64,000 nt of DNA, taken from contig NZ_PBYA01000016.1 in the NCBI RefSeq assembly GCF_002729955.1, forward strand, positions 1 to 64,000, in the 5' to 3' direction. The notes beneath the pieces are model-generated. The model saw only the letters and a list, made by a program, of their open reading frames with translations, had not been told where the DNA came from and ran no database searches. Of this stretch, positions 20,662 through 29,365 are shown piece by piece. The stretch comes from Salinisphaera sp. (GTDB lineage: Bacteria; Pseudomonadota; Gammaproteobacteria; Nevskiales; Salinisphaeraceae). A program made the translations under genes and the position numbers. Numbering within the stretch: position 1 is the first letter of the stretch; each line of letters begins with the position of its first letter.

Positions 20662-20716
20662 GGATTCAGTCCGGTTTTCGAGGGTGCGTTTCACGTTAGC
20701 GCGCACGCCGAACGGC

Positions 20717-21655
20717 TTACATGACGCATTCCGCAGGTTCACGTGTATCGGCCCCGCGTTCACATAGAAGGGCCAGAAATTCGGTGACGATGGCACGCGA
20801 AGTGCTGTCGCGATGGATCGCGGCCTTGAGGGTCGAGCGGCGCGAATAACGCGCCGGACCGATGCGGCACAATGCGCCGCTTTCGACCCACGGCTGGGCA
20901 TAGTGGGTCGGCATGAAGCCGACGTACTGCCCGGACAGGATCAGCGCCAGCAGCGCTTCCAGATTGCTCGCGTGGCTGACTCGGGTACGGATATCGAGGC
21001 CGAGCAATGCGCGCTCGGCATCGTCCAGAAAACTGCGTGAGGCAAAGCGCGTGGTCGCCAGTACCTCGGCCAGCGCAGGTGCATCGTCGCCGACCGCACA
21101 GGCGGGGTGCCGCGCCGCCGCATAGAGATAATCGGTTTCGCTGTAGAGCGACGTGTATTCGAGCAGGTCATGCGGTGACTCGAATACGCCCAGCGCCAGA
21201 TCGATGCGCTTGTCGAGAAGCTGCTTCTCCATGGCCTGGGGCGTGAGTACGTTCAGGCTGTAGTCGATATCGCGACCCGCCTGCGGCTGCATGAAATCGC
21301 GTAGCGCAGCCACTAGCGGGCATTGGTTATCGGCGACTATGTTGTCGATGATCGCCAGGCGCAGCGTGCCACCGCCAATGCCGCGCACGCTGTCGACGGT
21401 CTGTTCGAAGCCGCGGAGCGACATGAACAGTTCCCGCGCCCGCGCATGTACCGCCCGGCCCTCGGGCGTAAGCGCAAAACCTTGCCGCCCTCGTTCACAC
21501 AGGCGCAGCTGCAGACGTTCTTCGAGCTGGGTGAGCGCTCGACTGATCGTCGATGCATCCTTGTTGAGCACGCCCTGCGCGTTGGCAATGCCGTTGGCCT
21601 GAACGATGGCGAAGAAAACGCGCAACCGTTCCAGATCGCCGCTGTTGAGATTCAT
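20717..21655 (-). CDS. LysR family transcriptional regulator
   Basis: 312 residues: an N-terminal winged helix (about 8-67, with DASTISRALTQLEERL as the recognition region) and a periplasmic-binding-like effector domain. It is codirectional with and just upstream of the urea-type binding protein gene rather than divergent, so it may be the first gene of that unit. Effector unknown. Confidence 0.9.
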   Translation of the reverse strand: MNLNSGDLERLRVFFAIVQANGIANAQGVLNKDASTISRALTQLEERLQLRLCERGRQGFALTPEGRAVHARARELFMSLRGFEQTVDSVRGIGGGTLRLAIIDNIVADNQCPLVAALRDFMQPQAGRDIDYSLNVLTPQAMEKQLLDKRIDLALGVFESPHDLLEYTSLYSETDYLYAAARHPACAVGDDAPALAEVLATTRFASRSFLDDAERALLGLDIRTRVSHASNLEALLALILSGQYVGFMPTHYAQPWVESGALCRIGPARYSRRSTLKAAIHRDSTSRAIVTEFLALLCERGADTREPAECVM

Positions 21656-21711
21656 CGATTGCGTGGTTCGACATGGGGTTTGCCGCTACATGCCAAGGCC
21701 GTGCCAGTTGT

Positions 21712-22251
21712 TCAGCCGGTCGACGAAACAACACTCTCTGGCACGTTCAAGCCGCGCGTACCGCTGCGTTCGGCGCCGGCGAAATCCGTGCCCTGTATCA
21801 GCGCGCCGGTGAAATCGGCCTCGGCCATCGTCGCGTCGGCGAACGTTGCGTCGCTCAGATCGGCCTGAGTGAAATCCGCCGCCGCTAGCCGCGCGCCACT
21901 CAGCTGCGTCTGCCTGAGCGTTGCTCCCGACACATTGGCGTTGGAAAGATCCGCACCGGCCAACCAGGCATGGTCGAGGTTGGTACCGATCAGGCTGGCG
22001 CCTTCGAGGCACGTATTTTCCAGCCGAGCCTCGCTTAGATTCGCACCCGCCAGGTTGGCGCCCGACAGATCCATGCCGGACAGATCGAGGTAGCGCAAAT
22101 CATGACCGGAAAAATCGGCCGGCTGTTCCGGCGTGGCGGCATCCAGCTCGGCCTGCACCTCATCGACGTTCAGATCGCCGGCCATTACGCCGCCGGCATG
22201 GCCGATCGCGAGCGCGGCGGAAACCAATACGGACAACAGACGTTTATTCAT
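21712..22251 (-). CDS. Exported pentapeptide-repeat protein
   Basis: 179 residues. A signal peptide (about 1-24) is followed by some twenty A(D/N)LXX-type pentapeptides (about 48-165, such as LSGANLAGANLSEARL), which fold as a right-handed beta-helix. The strong ribosome site AAGGGGT supports the start. Most such proteins are cytoplasmic; export is less common. No function can be assigned. Confidence 0.85.
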   Translation of the reverse strand: MNKRLLSVLVSAALAIGHAGGVMAGDLNVDEVQAELDAATPEQPADFSGHDLRYLDLSGMDLSGANLAGANLSEARLENTCLEGASLIGTNLDHAWLAGADLSNANVSGATLRQTQLSGARLAAADFTQADLSDATFADATMAEADFTGALIQGTDFAGAERSGTRGLNVPESVVSSTG

Positions 22252-22559
22252 TGCCAGACCCCTTCTTCATTCCGAATCGAGCGTTAAGCATTGCGCAGAC
22301 AATCGACTTGCTCCGAGCCTACGCTTGAGAACGTATGGCAGCTGAACGGGTCGCCGTGTTCCGCCGCCGGCCGATCAAAACCCCGTTTCACGCGGGCTCG
22401 CACGCCGCCCTGCCACCGCGGGCATTTCCAGACTGGCGGTTCGGAATATCGGTATAGGCCAACGAATATGGACGCTGCCGCCACGCCAATGCGATGCTCA
22501 ACAACGCTAAAACAGAACAACGCCTTACACCGGCGCCAACTCAAGCTAGAGGAGATCCC
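22252..22559. other. 308-bp intergenic region between divergent genes
   Basis: It carries the 5' regions of the pentapeptide gene (minus) and the acyl-CoA ligase gene (plus). Apart from the ribosome sites at each end (CTAGAGGAGATCCC before the ligase ATG), I see no convincing promoter pair, dyad, riboswitch or extra gene. Confidence 0.6.
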
Positions 22560-24170
22560 ATGCAATCCACGATGATGGACCGACCGCTGCTGCTCGACGA
22601 TATTCTCGAGCGCGCGGGTACCCAGTTCGGCGATGTGGAAATCGTCACCCACATGCCGGACAAGAGCCTGCACCGCTATACCTATGCCGACATGGTCAAG
22701 CGCGCCAAGCAGCTGGCGCAGGCGCTGATCGAGTCCGGCATCAAGAACGGCGATCGCGTGGCGACCTTTTCGTGGAACACTTACGCGCATCTGGAAGCCT
22801 ATTTCGGTATCCCGATCACCGGCGCGGTACTGCATACGCTCAATCTGCGCCTGCCGCCGGACGACGTGGCCTGGATCGTCAACCACGCCGAAGACCGCAT
22901 CCTGATCATCGACGACGTGCTGCTACCACTCTACGAGAAGTTCGCCGACCAGGTGAATTTCGAAAAGATCATCGTCGTACCGCTGGCCGGCAAGCCGGTA
23001 CCGGACGGCATGATCGGCTACGACGACTTCCTGGCCTCGCCCCAGGGCGAATTCGAGTATCCTGAAAAGAGCGAATACGACGCCTGCGGCATGTGCTACA
23101 CCTCGGGCACCACCGGCAAGCCCAAGGGCGTGGTCTATTCGCATCGCTCGAGCGTGTTGCATGCCATGGCCTCGGCCACGCCGGACACGCTGAACCTGTC
23201 GTACAACGACGTGATTCTGCCCGTGGTGCCGATGTTCCACGTCAACGCCTGGGGCCTGCCCTATGTGTCGACGCTGACCGGCGCCAAGCAGGTCTTTCCC
23301 GGCCCGCATATGGACGCAGAAAGCCTGCTCAAGGTATACGAGTCCGAACAGGTGAACGTGACCGCCGGCGTGCCGACCATCTGGATGGGCATCATCAACG
23401 CCCTCGACGCCGAGCCGAATCGCTGGAAGCTGCACCCGGAAATGCGCATGACGGTGGGCGGCTCAGCGGTACCGGAAGCCATGATCCGGCGCTTCGACAA
23501 ATACGGGCTGACCGTGGTCCAGGCCTGGGGCATGACCGAAACCTCGCCGCTGGCCTCGGCCGCGCGCTTGAAGCCCAACGTGCAGAAGCGCTCCGAAGAC
23601 GAGCAGTACGCGATTCGTGCGACCGCGGGTACGGCCGTGCCCTTCGTGGATACCCGCATCGTGGGCGATGAAGGCCAGCCCCTGCCCTGGAACGGCAAGG
23701 AAATGGGCGAAATCCAGGTGCGCGGGCCCTGGATCACGGGCAGCTACTACCGCCTGGAGAACAGCGAAGACAAGTTCACGCCCGATGGCTGGCTGCGTAC
23801 CGGCGATATCGCCACGATCGACGCCGACGGCTATATCAACATCACCGATCGCACCAAGGATGTGATCAAGTCCGGCGGTGAGTGGATTTCCTCTGTGCAG
23901 CTGGAAAACGCCATCATGGGCCACGAAGACGTTGCCGAGGCGGCTGTGGTGGCCCAGCCCGACGAGAAATGGGGCGAACGCCCGCTGGCGGCGGTCGTGC
24001 TGCGCGAAGGCCGCGAGCTGTCGTCCGAGGATCTGGCCAACTTCCTGCGCGAGCGTATGGAAAAATGGATGGTGCCGGAAAACTATGTTTTCGTGGACGA
24101 GATTCCGCGCACCTCGACAGGCAAGTTCAGCAAGCTGGACCTGCGCCGGCAGCTGCTTCAAAACAGCTGA
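22560..24170 (+). CDS. AlkK-like medium/long-chain fatty acyl-CoA ligase
   Basis: 536 residues, AMP-forming synthetase. The phosphate-binding motif TSGTTGKPKG lies at 181-190, the adenylate motif region reads QAWGMTETSP, and the catalytic C-terminal lysine region TGKFSK is near 521. Overall similarity, including the MMDRPLLLDDILERA start, is to the AlkK group acting on medium-chain fatty acids. The start is fixed by a GAGGAG site. A strong terminator follows. Confidence 0.9.
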   Translation: MQSTMMDRPLLLDDILERAGTQFGDVEIVTHMPDKSLHRYTYADMVKRAKQLAQALIESGIKNGDRVATFSWNTYAHLEAYFGIPITGAVLHTLNLRLPPDDVAWIVNHAEDRILIIDDVLLPLYEKFADQVNFEKIIVVPLAGKPVPDGMIGYDDFLASPQGEFEYPEKSEYDACGMCYTSGTTGKPKGVVYSHRSSVLHAMASATPDTLNLSYNDVILPVVPMFHVNAWGLPYVSTLTGAKQVFPGPHMDAESLLKVYESEQVNVTAGVPTIWMGIINALDAEPNRWKLHPEMRMTVGGSAVPEAMIRRFDKYGLTVVQAWGMTETSPLASAARLKPNVQKRSEDEQYAIRATAGTAVPFVDTRIVGDEGQPLPWNGKEMGEIQVRGPWITGSYYRLENSEDKFTPDGWLRTGDIATIDADGYINITDRTKDVIKSGGEWISSVQLENAIMGHEDVAEAAVVAQPDEKWGERPLAAVVLREGRELSSEDLANFLRERMEKWMVPENYVFVDEIPRTSTGKFSKLDLRRQLLQNS

Positions 24171-24190
24171 TCGACCGCACCTGCGGTGCC

Positions 24191-24224
24191 AAGCCCGGCC
24201 TGTGTTCAGGCCGGGCTTTTTTTT
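24191..24224 (+). terminator. Rho-independent terminator of the acyl-CoA ligase gene
   Basis: A perfect 12-bp stem, AAGCCCGGCCTG (24191-24202) with CAGGCCGGGCTT (24207-24218), a 4-nt loop and a T run to 24224. Confidence 0.95.
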
Positions 24225-24345
24225 CGTTTGCGGCGCCGCGAGAACGCGCACGGGCGCTGGCTGGATCGACGGCGGTTGACCCGCGACCGGGAACAGCCGA
24301 ACGTGTCCCCAGACTTTTCATTCTGGCTCTCGGAGCTCTTGCTGC

Positions 24346-25311
24346 ATGCGCGTATTCGCCAACCCGGTCGGTTCCGGTTCGCTCTGGTTCGATAATCTCA
24401 CCACCGCCGAAGGCACGCCGGTGGCCTACGATCCACAGGCACGCGCCTTCGTGCCGATGCCGCCCTTCTGTATCAACCGTGAGGTCATCGGCTGCAACTG
24501 GATTGCCCCGGAACAGGGGGCCTTCTGTCGTTCCTGTGCCATGACCGCGCTCGCACCGGACCCGGCCATCGACGGCGCCATGGCCAACTGGGCGCAAACG
24601 GAAGCCGCCAAACGCTGGGCGCTGGACAACCTGGGCCGCTGGCACTGGTTCCGCCCGGAAGATCCGGGCACGCGGCCGGTCTTCCATATGCTCGCCGAAG
24701 ATTGGGCCCCGGTGCCCATGGGCCATGTCGACGGCGTGGTCACGATCAGCGTGACCGAGGCCGACCCGGTGGTAAGCGCTACCCGCAGCCAGGCGCTACA
24801 GGAACGTTATCGCACCATGATCGGCCATATGCGCCATGAGATCGCGCATATGCTGTGGTGGCGTCTGAGCCTGCGCGACGATTTTCTCGACGCATTTCGT
24901 GCCATGTTCGGCGACGAGCGGGCCGATTACCCCGCCGCGCTGCAGCGCCATTACGAGAACGGCCCGCCGCCGGACTGGTCGCTGCGTTTTCTGACCACCT
25001 ATGCCTCGGCGCATCCGCATGAGGACTGGGCCGAAACCGTGGCTCATCTGCTACATCTGACCGATATCACCGACAGCTTCGTGGCTGCCGGCCTGTCATC
25101 GCCGGATCTGCCGGACCGCGGCTGGGACCCTTACGCAGAACCCGACTCAGATCGCCTGATTCATGTCGCGGCCTCGCTGGCCACCGGCGTGAACCACGTC
25201 AACCGCTCCATGGGGCTGTCGGATCTCTACCCGTTCGCCCTGTCTGATGCGGCACGGCAAAAGCTGGCCTTCGTCCATGGCTGGCTGCGTCGGGGTGCCC
25301 AGGGGCTCTGA
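24346..25311 (+). CDS. Putative zinc-binding metallopeptidase
   Basis: 321 residues, of the conserved bacterial family annotated as putative zinc-binding metallopeptidases. The N-terminus has a zinc-ribbon-like set (Cys42, Cys50, Cys61, Cys64). The catalytic motif HEIAH is at 164-168, followed by HEDWAETVAH, whose Glu230 could be the third zinc ligand. No signal peptide, so cytoplasmic. Substrate unknown. Transcribed alone between the ligase terminator and the ars promoter. Confidence 0.82.
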   Translation: MRVFANPVGSGSLWFDNLTTAEGTPVAYDPQARAFVPMPPFCINREVIGCNWIAPEQGAFCRSCAMTALAPDPAIDGAMANWAQTEAAKRWALDNLGRWHWFRPEDPGTRPVFHMLAEDWAPVPMGHVDGVVTISVTEADPVVSATRSQALQERYRTMIGHMRHEIAHMLWWRLSLRDDFLDAFRAMFGDERADYPAALQRHYENGPPPDWSLRFLTTYASAHPHEDWAETVAHLLHLTDITDSFVAAGLSSPDLPDRGWDPYAEPDSDRLIHVAASLATGVNHVNRSMGLSDLYPFALSDAARQKLAFVHGWLRRGAQGL

Positions 25312-25382
25312 ATCGTCGACGGGCGCGGACCATGACGCCCAACCCAAGGCAGCTATAGGCCCGCGATAGCCGTCATGCCGAC

Positions 25383-25436
25383 TTGCGTTATTCGATAATC
25401 CGTATATTCTATTTTTCGTATATACGAATTATCGAA
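25383..25436 (+). promoter_or_regulatory. ars promoter overlapped by a long palindromic ArsR operator
   Basis: Symmetric arms of 17 bp with one mismatch: 25391-25407 (TTCGATAATCCGTATAT) and 25420-25436 (ATATACGAATTATCGAA), around a 12-bp centre. A plausible promoter, TTGCGT (25383-25388), 16 bp, TATTCT (25405-25410), lies under the left arm. Bound repressor would therefore cover the -10 region and the start site. It ends 1 bp before the arsR start codon. Confidence 0.8.
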
Positions 25437-25437
25437 T

Positions 25438-25821
25438 GTGATGACTGTTCAACCCGAGCACTTGGCCGCCGAACCGGCCGCCCACGAGGTATTTCAGGCG
25501 CTCGCCGACGACACACGGCTGCGCTGCCTGCTATTGATCGCCGCCCACGGCGAGCTGTGCGTATGTGAGCTGGTGCATGCGCTTGACCTGTCCCAGCCCA
25601 AGATCTCACGCCACCTGAAACTGCTGCGCGATGCCGGCGTGGTCGACGACCGGCGCGAGCGTATCTGGGTGTATTACCGCATCCGAGAACAGCTGCCTGC
25701 CTGGGTCGGCGACATCATCAATACCGCCTGGCGGGCCAACGCCGAGCGCGAACCCTTCATCAGCGATACACAACGCCTAGCCACCATGGCCGATCGGCCC
25801 GGCGCCCGTTGCGCCGGCTAA
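25438..25821 (+). CDS. arsR: ArsR family arsenite-responsive repressor
   Basis: 127 residues, winged-helix repressor. The metal-binding motif ELCVCEL (Cys41, Cys43) precedes the recognition helix LSQPKISRHLKLL. Start may be GTG 25438 or ATG 25441; no Shine-Dalgarno sequence is visible because the operator runs up to the start. First gene of arsR-arsC-arsB-arsH. Confidence 0.93.
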   Translation: MMTVQPEHLAAEPAAHEVFQALADDTRLRCLLLIAAHGELCVCELVHALDLSQPKISRHLKLLRDAGVVDDRRERIWVYYRIREQLPAWVGDIINTAWRANAEREPFISDTQRLATMADRPGARCAG

Positions 25822-25838
25822 GCGGGGATTCGATACGG

Positions 25839-26255
25839 ATGAACATTCTCTACGTGTGTACCGGCAACAGCTGTCGCTCGCAGATGGCCGAAGGCTGGAC
25901 CCGTCATCTGGGCGGCGGCCGGGTGGCCGTACGCTCGGCCGGCCTTGAGGCGCACGGGCTGAACCCGAACGCCGTGGCGACCATGCAGGACGCCGGCGTC
26001 GATATCTCTGCCCAGGCATCGTCGATTCTGGCGGATGTGGATATCGACTGGGCAGATACGGTGGTCACCGTCTGTGGACATGCCGACGAACACTGCCCGC
26101 TGCTGCCGGCCGGCACCCGCAAACTCCACTGGGGCCTGGACGACCCGGCCCGTGCCCAGGGCAGCCGCGAAGAGATCGCCCGTGTCTTTGCCACGACACG
26201 CGACGCGATTCGAAAGCGCGTCGAGGCCCTGCTCGCCGACCTGCCCTTGGCCTAA
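25839..26255 (+). CDS. arsC: Thioredoxin-type arsenate reductase
   Basis: 138 residues of the low-molecular-weight phosphatase fold. Catalytic loop CTGNSCRS begins at Cys7; the relay cysteines are Cys79 and Cys86 (VCGHADEHC). This three-cysteine arrangement marks the thioredoxin-coupled class, not the glutaredoxin-coupled E. coli class. The ATG at 25839 is 17 nt after arsR. Confidence 0.94.
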   Translation: MNILYVCTGNSCRSQMAEGWTRHLGGGRVAVRSAGLEAHGLNPNAVATMQDAGVDISAQASSILADVDIDWADTVVTVCGHADEHCPLLPAGTRKLHWGLDDPARAQGSREEIARVFATTRDAIRKRVEALLADLPLA

Positions 26256-26324
26256 CCCGAACCGCGCTTAATCGCTGCCCATGCCGACCGGCATGACGGC
26301 CCTGCTTTGCTCTACGAACACGCC

Positions 26325-27620
26325 ATGACGATTCTCGCCCTCCTGATCTTCGTTGCCACCCTGACGCTGGTGATCTGGCAGCCGCGCGGTCTGGGTATCG
26401 GCTGGAGCGCCACCGCCGGCGCGCTGGTCGCACTGGCCACCGGCGTGGTCGATATCGCCGATATTGCCACCGTGTGGGGCATCGTCTGGAACGCCACGTT
26501 TACCTTCGTGGCCATCATCCTGATCAGCCTCGTGCTCGACGAAGCCGGCTTTTTCGAATGGGCCGCCCTGCATGTAGCCCGGCGCGGCGGCGGGCACGGG
26601 CCGCGGCTGCTGGTGCTGGTGATGTTGCTGGGTGCGCTGGTTTCGGCGGTGTTCGCCAACGACGGGGCCGCGCTCATCCTCACGCCCATCGTGTTCGAAA
26701 TGCTGCTGGCGCTGGGGTTTTCTGCCGGCGCGACCCTGGCGTTCGTCATGGCCGCGGGCTTCATTGCCGATACCGCCAGCCTGCCGCTGGTCACGTCCAA
26801 TCTGGTCAATATCGTCTCGGCGGATTTCTTCGGCCTGGGCTTCGGCAGCTATGCCGCCGTCATGGCGCCGGTCTATGTCGTATCGGTGATGGTTTCGATT
26901 GCGATCGTGTACGCCTACTTTCGGCGCGAAATCCCGGCACGCTTCGATGCCGGGCAGCTGCGCGAACCCCGCGAGGCCATCAAGGACGCAGCCGTTTTCA
27001 AAGCCGGCTGGTGGGTGCTCGCCCTGCTGCTGGTCGGTCTTTTCGTGGCCGAGGTCGCCGGCATACCGGTCTGCGTGGTCGCCGGCATCGGGGCGGCCGT
27101 GCTGCTGGCCATCGCCCAGCGCGGGTCGGTGGTCAACAACATGAAGGTCGTTCGCGGCGCACCCTGGGATATCGTCGTGTTCTCGCTGGGCATGTATCTG
27201 GTGGTCTACGGACTGCAGAACGTGGGCCTGACTGCCTATCTGGCGGGTTTGCTGAACACGCTCGGCGCGCAATCGCTGTGGGTGGCCACCGTGGGCACCG
27301 GCTTTCTTGCCGCCTTCCTGTCGTCGATCATGAACAACATGCCCACCGTGCTGGTGGTCGCGCTGTCGGTCGATGCCAGCCATGTATCGGGGCTGGCCCA
27401 AGAGGCGATGATCTATGCCAACGTCGTCGGCAGCGATCTGGGCCCCAAGATCACCCCCATCGGCAGCCTGGCCACCCTGCTCTGGCTGCACGTGCTCTCC
27501 CGCAAGGGGCTGACCATCGGCTGGGGCCAGTATTTCCGCATCGGCATCGTGCTTACGGTGCCGGTATTGCTTGTCACCCTCACCGCGCTGGCCGGCTGGC
27601 TGGCGCTTATCGGCGCGTGA
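26325..27620 (+). CDS. arsB: ArsB-type arsenite efflux pump
   Basis: 431 residues of the ArsB/NhaD ion-transporter superfamily, with about 11-12 membrane helices. Family segments such as [31 protein letters not shown] and [11 protein letters not shown] are present. Exports As(III) made by ArsC. The start is the second in-frame ATG (26325), which avoids a polar six-residue lead. Third gene of the operon. Confidence 0.94.
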   Translation: MTILALLIFVATLTLVIWQPRGLGIGWSATAGALVALATGVVDIADIATVWGIVWNATFTFVAIILISLVLDEAGFFEWAALHVARRGGGHGPRLLVLVMLLGALVSAVFANDGAALILTPIVFEMLLALGFSAGATLAFVMAAGFIADTASLPLVTSNLVNIVSADFFGLGFGSYAAVMAPVYVVSVMVSIAIVYAYFRREIPARFDAGQLREPREAIKDAAVFKAGWWVLALLLVGLFVAEVAGIPVCVVAGIGAAVLLAIAQRGSVVNNMKVVRGAPWDIVVFSLGMYLVVYGLQNVGLTAYLAGLLNTLGAQSLWVATVGTGFLAAFLSSIMNNMPTVLVVALSVDASHVSGLAQEAMIYANVVGSDLGPKITPIGSLATLLWLHVLSRKGLTIGWGQYFRIGIVLTVPVLLVTLTALAGWLALIGA

Positions 27621-27645
27621 TTTTCCCCGCTTCGAGAGCCTTGCC

Positions 27646-28350
27646 ATGAACGACGATGCCCTGCGCGATCTGCCCAATGTCGCACGCGAACATCTCACTC
27701 TGCGCTCGCCCGTGGCGGGCCCTGCGCCGCGCATCCTGCTGCTGTACGGGTCGTTGCGCGAACGCTCTTACAGCCGTTTTCTGACCGAGGAGGCCGCCCG
27801 GCTGCTCCAGGCGTTCGGCGCCGAGACACGGATCTTCGATCCGCACGGCCTGCCCCTGCCCGACGAGGCCGATGCCGATCATCCGAAGGTGGCCGAGCTG
27901 CGCGAGCTATCGTTCTGGTCCGAAGGCCAGGTGTGGTGCAGCCCAGAGCGCCACGGCAACATCACCGGCGTATTCAAAAGCCAGATCGACTGGCTGCCGC
28001 TGTCTGTCGGCGGCCAGCGCCCGACCCAGGGCCGTACGCTGGCGGTGATGCAGGTCTGCGGCGGCTCGCAGTCGTTCAACGTGGTCAACAACCTGCGCAT
28101 ACTCGGACGCTGGATGCGCATGGTCACCATCCCCAACCAGTCGTCGGTGCCCAAGGCCTTCAACGAATTCGACGAGGCCGGGCGCATGAAGCCATCGCCC
28201 TTCTACGACCGCGTTGTCGACGTCATGGAAGAACTGGTCAAGTTCACCCTGCTGCTGCGCGATCAGAACGACTACCTCACCGATCGCTATTCGGAACGGG
28301 TGGAAAGCCCCGAGGCGCTATCGAAGCGGGTCAACCAGCCTTCGATCTGA
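27646..28350 (+). CDS. arsH: ArsH, NADPH-dependent FMN oxidoreductase
   Basis: 234 residues, flavodoxin-like. The FMN phosphate loop reads [12 protein letters not shown]; ArsH-typical segments are [20 protein letters not shown] and [10 protein letters not shown]. ArsH proteins oxidise trivalent methyl/aryl arsenicals or reduce azo dyes and quinones. Last gene of the ars operon, 25 nt after arsB; converges with the hydrolase gene. Confidence 0.94.
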   Translation: MNDDALRDLPNVAREHLTLRSPVAGPAPRILLLYGSLRERSYSRFLTEEAARLLQAFGAETRIFDPHGLPLPDEADADHPKVAELRELSFWSEGQVWCSPERHGNITGVFKSQIDWLPLSVGGQRPTQGRTLAVMQVCGGSQSFNVVNNLRILGRWMRMVTIPNQSSVPKAFNEFDEAGRMKPSPFYDRVVDVMEELVKFTLLLRDQNDYLTDRYSERVESPEALSKRVNQPSI

Positions 28351-28369
28351 ACGCGCGTTTCGATACAGA

Positions 28370-29236
28370 TCAGAACGCGTTGAGCGGGATCTTGAGATAG
28401 GCGGTGCCGTTGGCCTCCGGCGTCGGCAATCGCCCGCCGCGGATATTGATCTGCAGTGCCGCGAGCATGAGCGCCGGCAACGGGAGTTCGGCGTCGCGAC
28501 GCTTGCGCAGCTCGACATAGGCACGCTCGTTCATGTTCTGCAGGTGCGGGTTGTTCGCACGCTGCTCGGCCACGGTGGACTGCCAGCGCGGCTCGCGCCC
28601 GCCGGGCATGTAGTCGTGCCCGGTGAACAATCGCGTGTCGTCGGGCAGCGCGAGTATCTGTTGAATCGATCGGTAGAGCGTGGCCGCATCGCCGCCGGGA
28701 AAATCGGCACGCGCCGTACCGAAGTCGGGCATGAACAGCGTGTCGTGCACAAACGCCGCGTCGCCCACGACATAAGTGATCGAGGCGAGCGTATGGCCGG
28801 GCGAGAACATCACCCCTGCCTGCATGCGACCGATCTCGAAGCGATCGCCGTCGTCGAAAAGACGATCCCACTGGCGGCCGTCGGCATGGAAATCGTCGCC
28901 GAAGTTGTAGATGTCTTTCCAGAGTTTCTGTACTTCGACCACCTGTCGGCCGATAGCACGGGGCGCATCGAAGCGTTGCTGGAGATAGATCGCGGCCGAT
29001 AGATGGTCCGCATGTGGATGGGTATCCAGAATCCAGTCCACGGTGAGACCGCGCCGGCTGATGAAGGCGATGATCGCGTCCGCCGAGTCGGTTCGTGTGT
29101 GGGCCGCGTTTTCGTCGTAATCGAGCACCGGATCGATGATCGCGCATCGATCGGTGGCCGGGTCGATACAGACGTATTGCACGCTGAACGTCTTGCGATC
29201 GAAGAAACCGACCACCTCGGGTTGATCTATATCCAT
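28370..29236 (-). CDS. Metallo-beta-lactamase-fold protein, persulfide dioxygenase-like
   Basis: 288 residues. The metal site begins with HPHADH (73-78); further ligands are in FSPGHTLAS and the FTGHDY segment. The FDRKTFSVQYVCIDP start and the layout match the ETHE1/Blh group, which oxidises glutathione persulfide to sulfite. It is divergent from a sulfide:quinone oxidoreductase gene, so the pair would act in sequence on sulfide. The ATG at 29236 is preferred over an upstream start at 29275. Confidence 0.88.
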   Translation of the reverse strand: MDIDQPEVVGFFDRKTFSVQYVCIDPATDRCAIIDPVLDYDENAAHTRTDSADAIIAFISRRGLTVDWILDTHPHADHLSAAIYLQQRFDAPRAIGRQVVEVQKLWKDIYNFGDDFHADGRQWDRLFDDGDRFEIGRMQAGVMFSPGHTLASITYVVGDAAFVHDTLFMPDFGTARADFPGGDAATLYRSIQQILALPDDTRLFTGHDYMPGGREPRWQSTVAEQRANNPHLQNMNERAYVELRKRRDAELPLPALMLAALQINIRGGRLPTPEANGTAYLKIPLNAF

Positions 29237-29284
29237 TGACAGGCTCGCCCCGCTGATAACATTCCGGCGCTTCAACGCCGTTTT

Positions 29285-29312
29285 TAATAACTTTTAAACG
29301 TTAGCTAATAAC
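29285..29312. promoter_or_regulatory. AT-rich control region of the sulfide oxidation pair
   Basis: In the 129-bp divergent gap, TAATAAC occurs twice (29285-29291 and 29306-29312), 21 bp apart and so on one face of the helix, in an AT-rich stretch unlike the surroundings. This would suit a dimeric regulator; none is encoded beside it except ArsR. Confidence 0.4.
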
Positions 29313-29365
29313 CGAACTACAGGGATTGTAGCCCTGCATCACCCGCTCAGCAGAAGATAGCCACG

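Noticed and set aside
20662-20716. Guanidine or urea-related riboswitch before the urea-type binding protein
   Set aside because: Only 55 nt separate it from the LysR gene and no conserved riboswitch core is visible.
29256-29285. Terminator-like CGGCG/CGCCG hairpin with a T run upstream of sqr
   Set aside because: The stem is only 5 bp and lies between two divergent promoters where no transcript should end; the T run is part of the AT-rich control region.
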